NCBI GenBank assembly: GCA_025964065.1
Contig: JAOPZO010000065.1
Location: forward strand, 1-6,252
DNA from: Solirubrobacterales bacterium
GTDB lineage: Bacteria; Actinomycetota; Thermoleophilia; Solirubrobacterales; Solirubrobacteraceae
Length of the DNA stretch: 6,252 nt
Direction of reading: 5' to 3'
Shown here: positions 4,876 through 6,252 of the stretch, piece by piece
Layout of the letters: the number at the start of each line of letters is the position of its first letter
Position numbering within the stretch: the first letter of the stretch is position 1
Translations under genes and position numbers: made by a program
The notes under the pieces: generated by a model
What the model was told of the DNA's origin: nothing
Databases searched by the model: none
What the model saw: the letters and a program-made list of their open reading frames with translations, nothing else

Positions 4876-6252
4876 GTGAGCCCCTTCGTGGCGGATGTGC
4901 AAACGGCCTACGCCGTTCCCGACGGCCCCGCGATCGACCTCGGTCGCGGCGTCCTCGACGGCACGCTCCACCGGGACGCGGCGGTGCGGGTGCCGCTGTC
5001 CATGATCACCCGCCACGGGCTCATCGCGGGCGCGACGGGCACCGGGAAGTCGCGGACGCTCCAGGGGCTGGCGGAGCAGCTGAGCGCCGCGGGCGTGCCG
5101 TGCCTGGTCACCGACGTGAAGAGCGACATGGGCGGGCTGAGCGCCCCGGGCGACCCGGGCTCGAAGGCCGAGTCGCGCGCGGCGGAGCTCGGGATGCCGT
5201 GGGCGCCCGCCGCGTTCCCGGTGGAGTTCCTCGCGCTGGGCGGGATCGGCCCGGGCGTGCCGGTCCGTGCGACGCTCAGCGACTTCGGGCCGCAGCTGCT
5301 GGCCAAGGTCCTCGGGGCGAACGAGACCCAGGAGCAGTCGCTCCAGCTCGTCTTCCACTACGCGGACACGAAGGGGCTGCCGCTCCTCGACCTGAGCGAC
5401 CTGCGCGCGCTCCTCACGTTCCTCGACTCCAAGGCCGGGAAGGCGGAGCTCGAGGGGATCGGCGGGCTCTCCGGCGCGACGGTCGGCGTGCTGCTCCGCT
5501 CGCTCGTCGGCCTGGAGATCGGCGGGGGGAACGAGCTCTTCGGCGAGCCGCAGCTCGACGTCGCGGACCTGATGCGGGTCGCGCCCGACGGGCGCGGGGT
5601 GATCTCCTGCCTGGAGCTCGCCGCCGTGCAGGACAAGCCGCAGCTCTTCTCCACCGCGCTGATGTGGCTGCTCGCCGAGCTCTTCGAGGCGCTCCCGGAG
5701 GCCGGCGACCTGCCGAAGCCGAAGCTCGTCTTCTTCCTCGACGAGGCGCACCTGCTCTTCGCCGACGCGACGCCCGCGTTCGTCCAGTCCGTCGTGCAGA
5801 CCGTGCGGCTCATCCGCTCGAAGGGGGTCGGCGTGTTCTTCATCACGCAGACGCCGAAGGACATCCCCGGCGACGTGCTCGGCCAGCTCGGCAACCGGGT
5901 GCAGCATGCGCTCCGCGCGTTCACGCCGGACGACGCGAAGGCGCTGAAGGCGACCGTCGGGACGTTCCCGAAGAGCCCGTACTACGACCTCGAGGAGCTG
6001 CTCCCGGCGCTCGGGATCGGCGAGGCCCTCGTGACCGTCCTCTCGCCGAACGGCGTGCCGACGCCCGTCGTGCACACGCGGGTCAGCGCGCCCGTCTCGA
6101 GGATGGCGCCGCCCGACGACGTCGCCGCGGTGGCCCATGCCTCGCCCCTGTGGGGCAAGTACGGCACCCGGACGGAGGCCGAGAGCGCCCGTGAGCAGCT
6201 CGCCGCGCGCGTGGAGGCCGCCACGGCGCCGCCGCCCGCCCCGCCGGCGCCG
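4876..6252 (+). CDS. HerA-like DUF853 ATPase (YjgR-like), 3' end outside window
   Basis: From a GTG at 4876 the frame stays open to the last base, giving 459 residues without a stop. It has Walker A GATGTGKS (52-59), a Walker B strand ending LDEAH (288-292), then GVGVFFITQTPKDIP (317-331) and VLGQLGNRVQHALRAFTP (334-351), which I recognise as the hallmark run of the DUF853/YjgR family. These are relatives of the HerA/FtsK hexameric DNA translocases; their cellular role is poorly defined. The visible end is a Pro/Ala-rich linker (ATAPPPAPPAP), which in relatives joins the ATPase core to a short C-terminal segment, so perhaps 40-100 residues are missing. No membrane segment is visible. It starts 13 bp after the acyl-CoA dehydrogenase stop, so the two are probably co-transcribed, but no biochemical link between them is known to me. 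No nuclease partner of the NurA kind is in view. Confidence 0.93.
   Translation, partial: MSPFVADVQTAYAVPDGPAIDLGRGVLDGTLHRDAAVRVPLSMITRHGLIAGATGTGKSRTLQGLAEQLSAAGVPCLVTDVKSDMGGLSAPGDPGSKAESRAAELGMPWAPAAFPVEFLALGGIGPGVPVRATLSDFGPQLLAKVLGANETQEQSLQLVFHYADTKGLPLLDLSDLRALLTFLDSKAGKAELEGIGGLSGATVGVLLRSLVGLEIGGGNELFGEPQLDVADLMRVAPDGRGVISCLELAAVQDKPQLFSTALMWLLAELFEALPEAGDLPKPKLVFFLDEAHLLFADATPAFVQSVVQTVRLIRSKGVGVFFITQTPKDIPGDVLGQLGNRVQHALRAFTPDDAKALKATVGTFPKSPYYDLEELLPALGIGEALVTVLSPNGVPTPVVHTRVSAPVSRMAPPDDVAAVAHASPLWGKYGTRTEAESAREQLAARVEAATAPPPAPPAP

Noticed and set aside
4837..6138. A 433-codon minus-strand frame opposite the HerA-like gene, and a 419-codon plus-strand frame at 3620-4879 offset from the dehydrogenase
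   Set aside because: Both are low-complexity Arg/Asp/Glu/His-rich translations overlapping genes with intact catalytic motifs; they are frame shadows.
1..6252. tRNA, rRNA, CRISPR array, transposon ends or phage attachment site
   Set aside because: I read both strands for these and found no cloverleaf, spaced direct repeats, transposase motifs or terminal inverted repeats.

Overview
This window comes from a very GC-rich bacterial chromosome (roughly 70% G+C or more by eye, not computed). Codons end almost always in G or C, and three of the six genes appear to start with GTG or lack their start. The acyl-CoA enzyme set, palindromes of TetR-operator type and a possibly leaderless start fit an actinobacterium; I lean towards the Thermoleophilia/Solirubrobacterales side, but that is inference. 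I see no tRNA, rRNA, CRISPR array, insertion sequence or phage gene. It reads as ordinary chromosome.

Layout. Bases 1-366 (+) hold the C-terminal part of a DUF429 protein (RNase H-like fold). It converges on a three-gene minus-strand operon read from 3562 down to 409: an enoyl-CoA hydratase/isomerase (crotonase) family protein, an arginase-fold protein whose GTG start overlaps the crotonase stop (GTGA), and, after a 47-bp gap with a near-perfect 20-bp palindrome, a biotin-dependent acyl-CoA carboxylase beta (carboxyltransferase) subunit. A 109-bp divergent promoter region (3563-3671) with a 27-bp palindrome separates this operon from a plus-strand pair: an acyl-CoA dehydrogenase (3672-4862) and, 13 bp further on, a HerA-like DUF853 ATPase that runs off the window's right edge.

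How the genes fit together. Dehydrogenase, carboxylase beta subunit and crotonase are the three enzyme classes used in leucine/isovalerate and acyclic-terpene catabolism (dehydrogenate, carboxylate the gamma-methyl, hydrate). The dehydrogenase has the isovaleryl/long-chain placement of the catalytic glutamate, and the carboxylase has a partly methylcrotonoyl-like C-terminal motif. The match is incomplete: no biotin carboxylase alpha subunit or lyase is in view, and the crotonase has lost one of the two usual catalytic glutamates. The shared operator-like palindrome suggests one regulator, probably TetR-type and sensing an acyl-CoA, controls both arms. The regulator is not in this window.

The least expected parts are the arginase-fold gene, which keeps five of six metal ligands but has Cys for the first His, inside an acyl-CoA operon, and the DNA-translocase-like ATPase behind the dehydrogenase. 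I see no clear evidence of an entirely new multi-gene system; the best candidate for something undescribed is the crotonase/arginase-fold/carboxylase operon with its substituted active sites.
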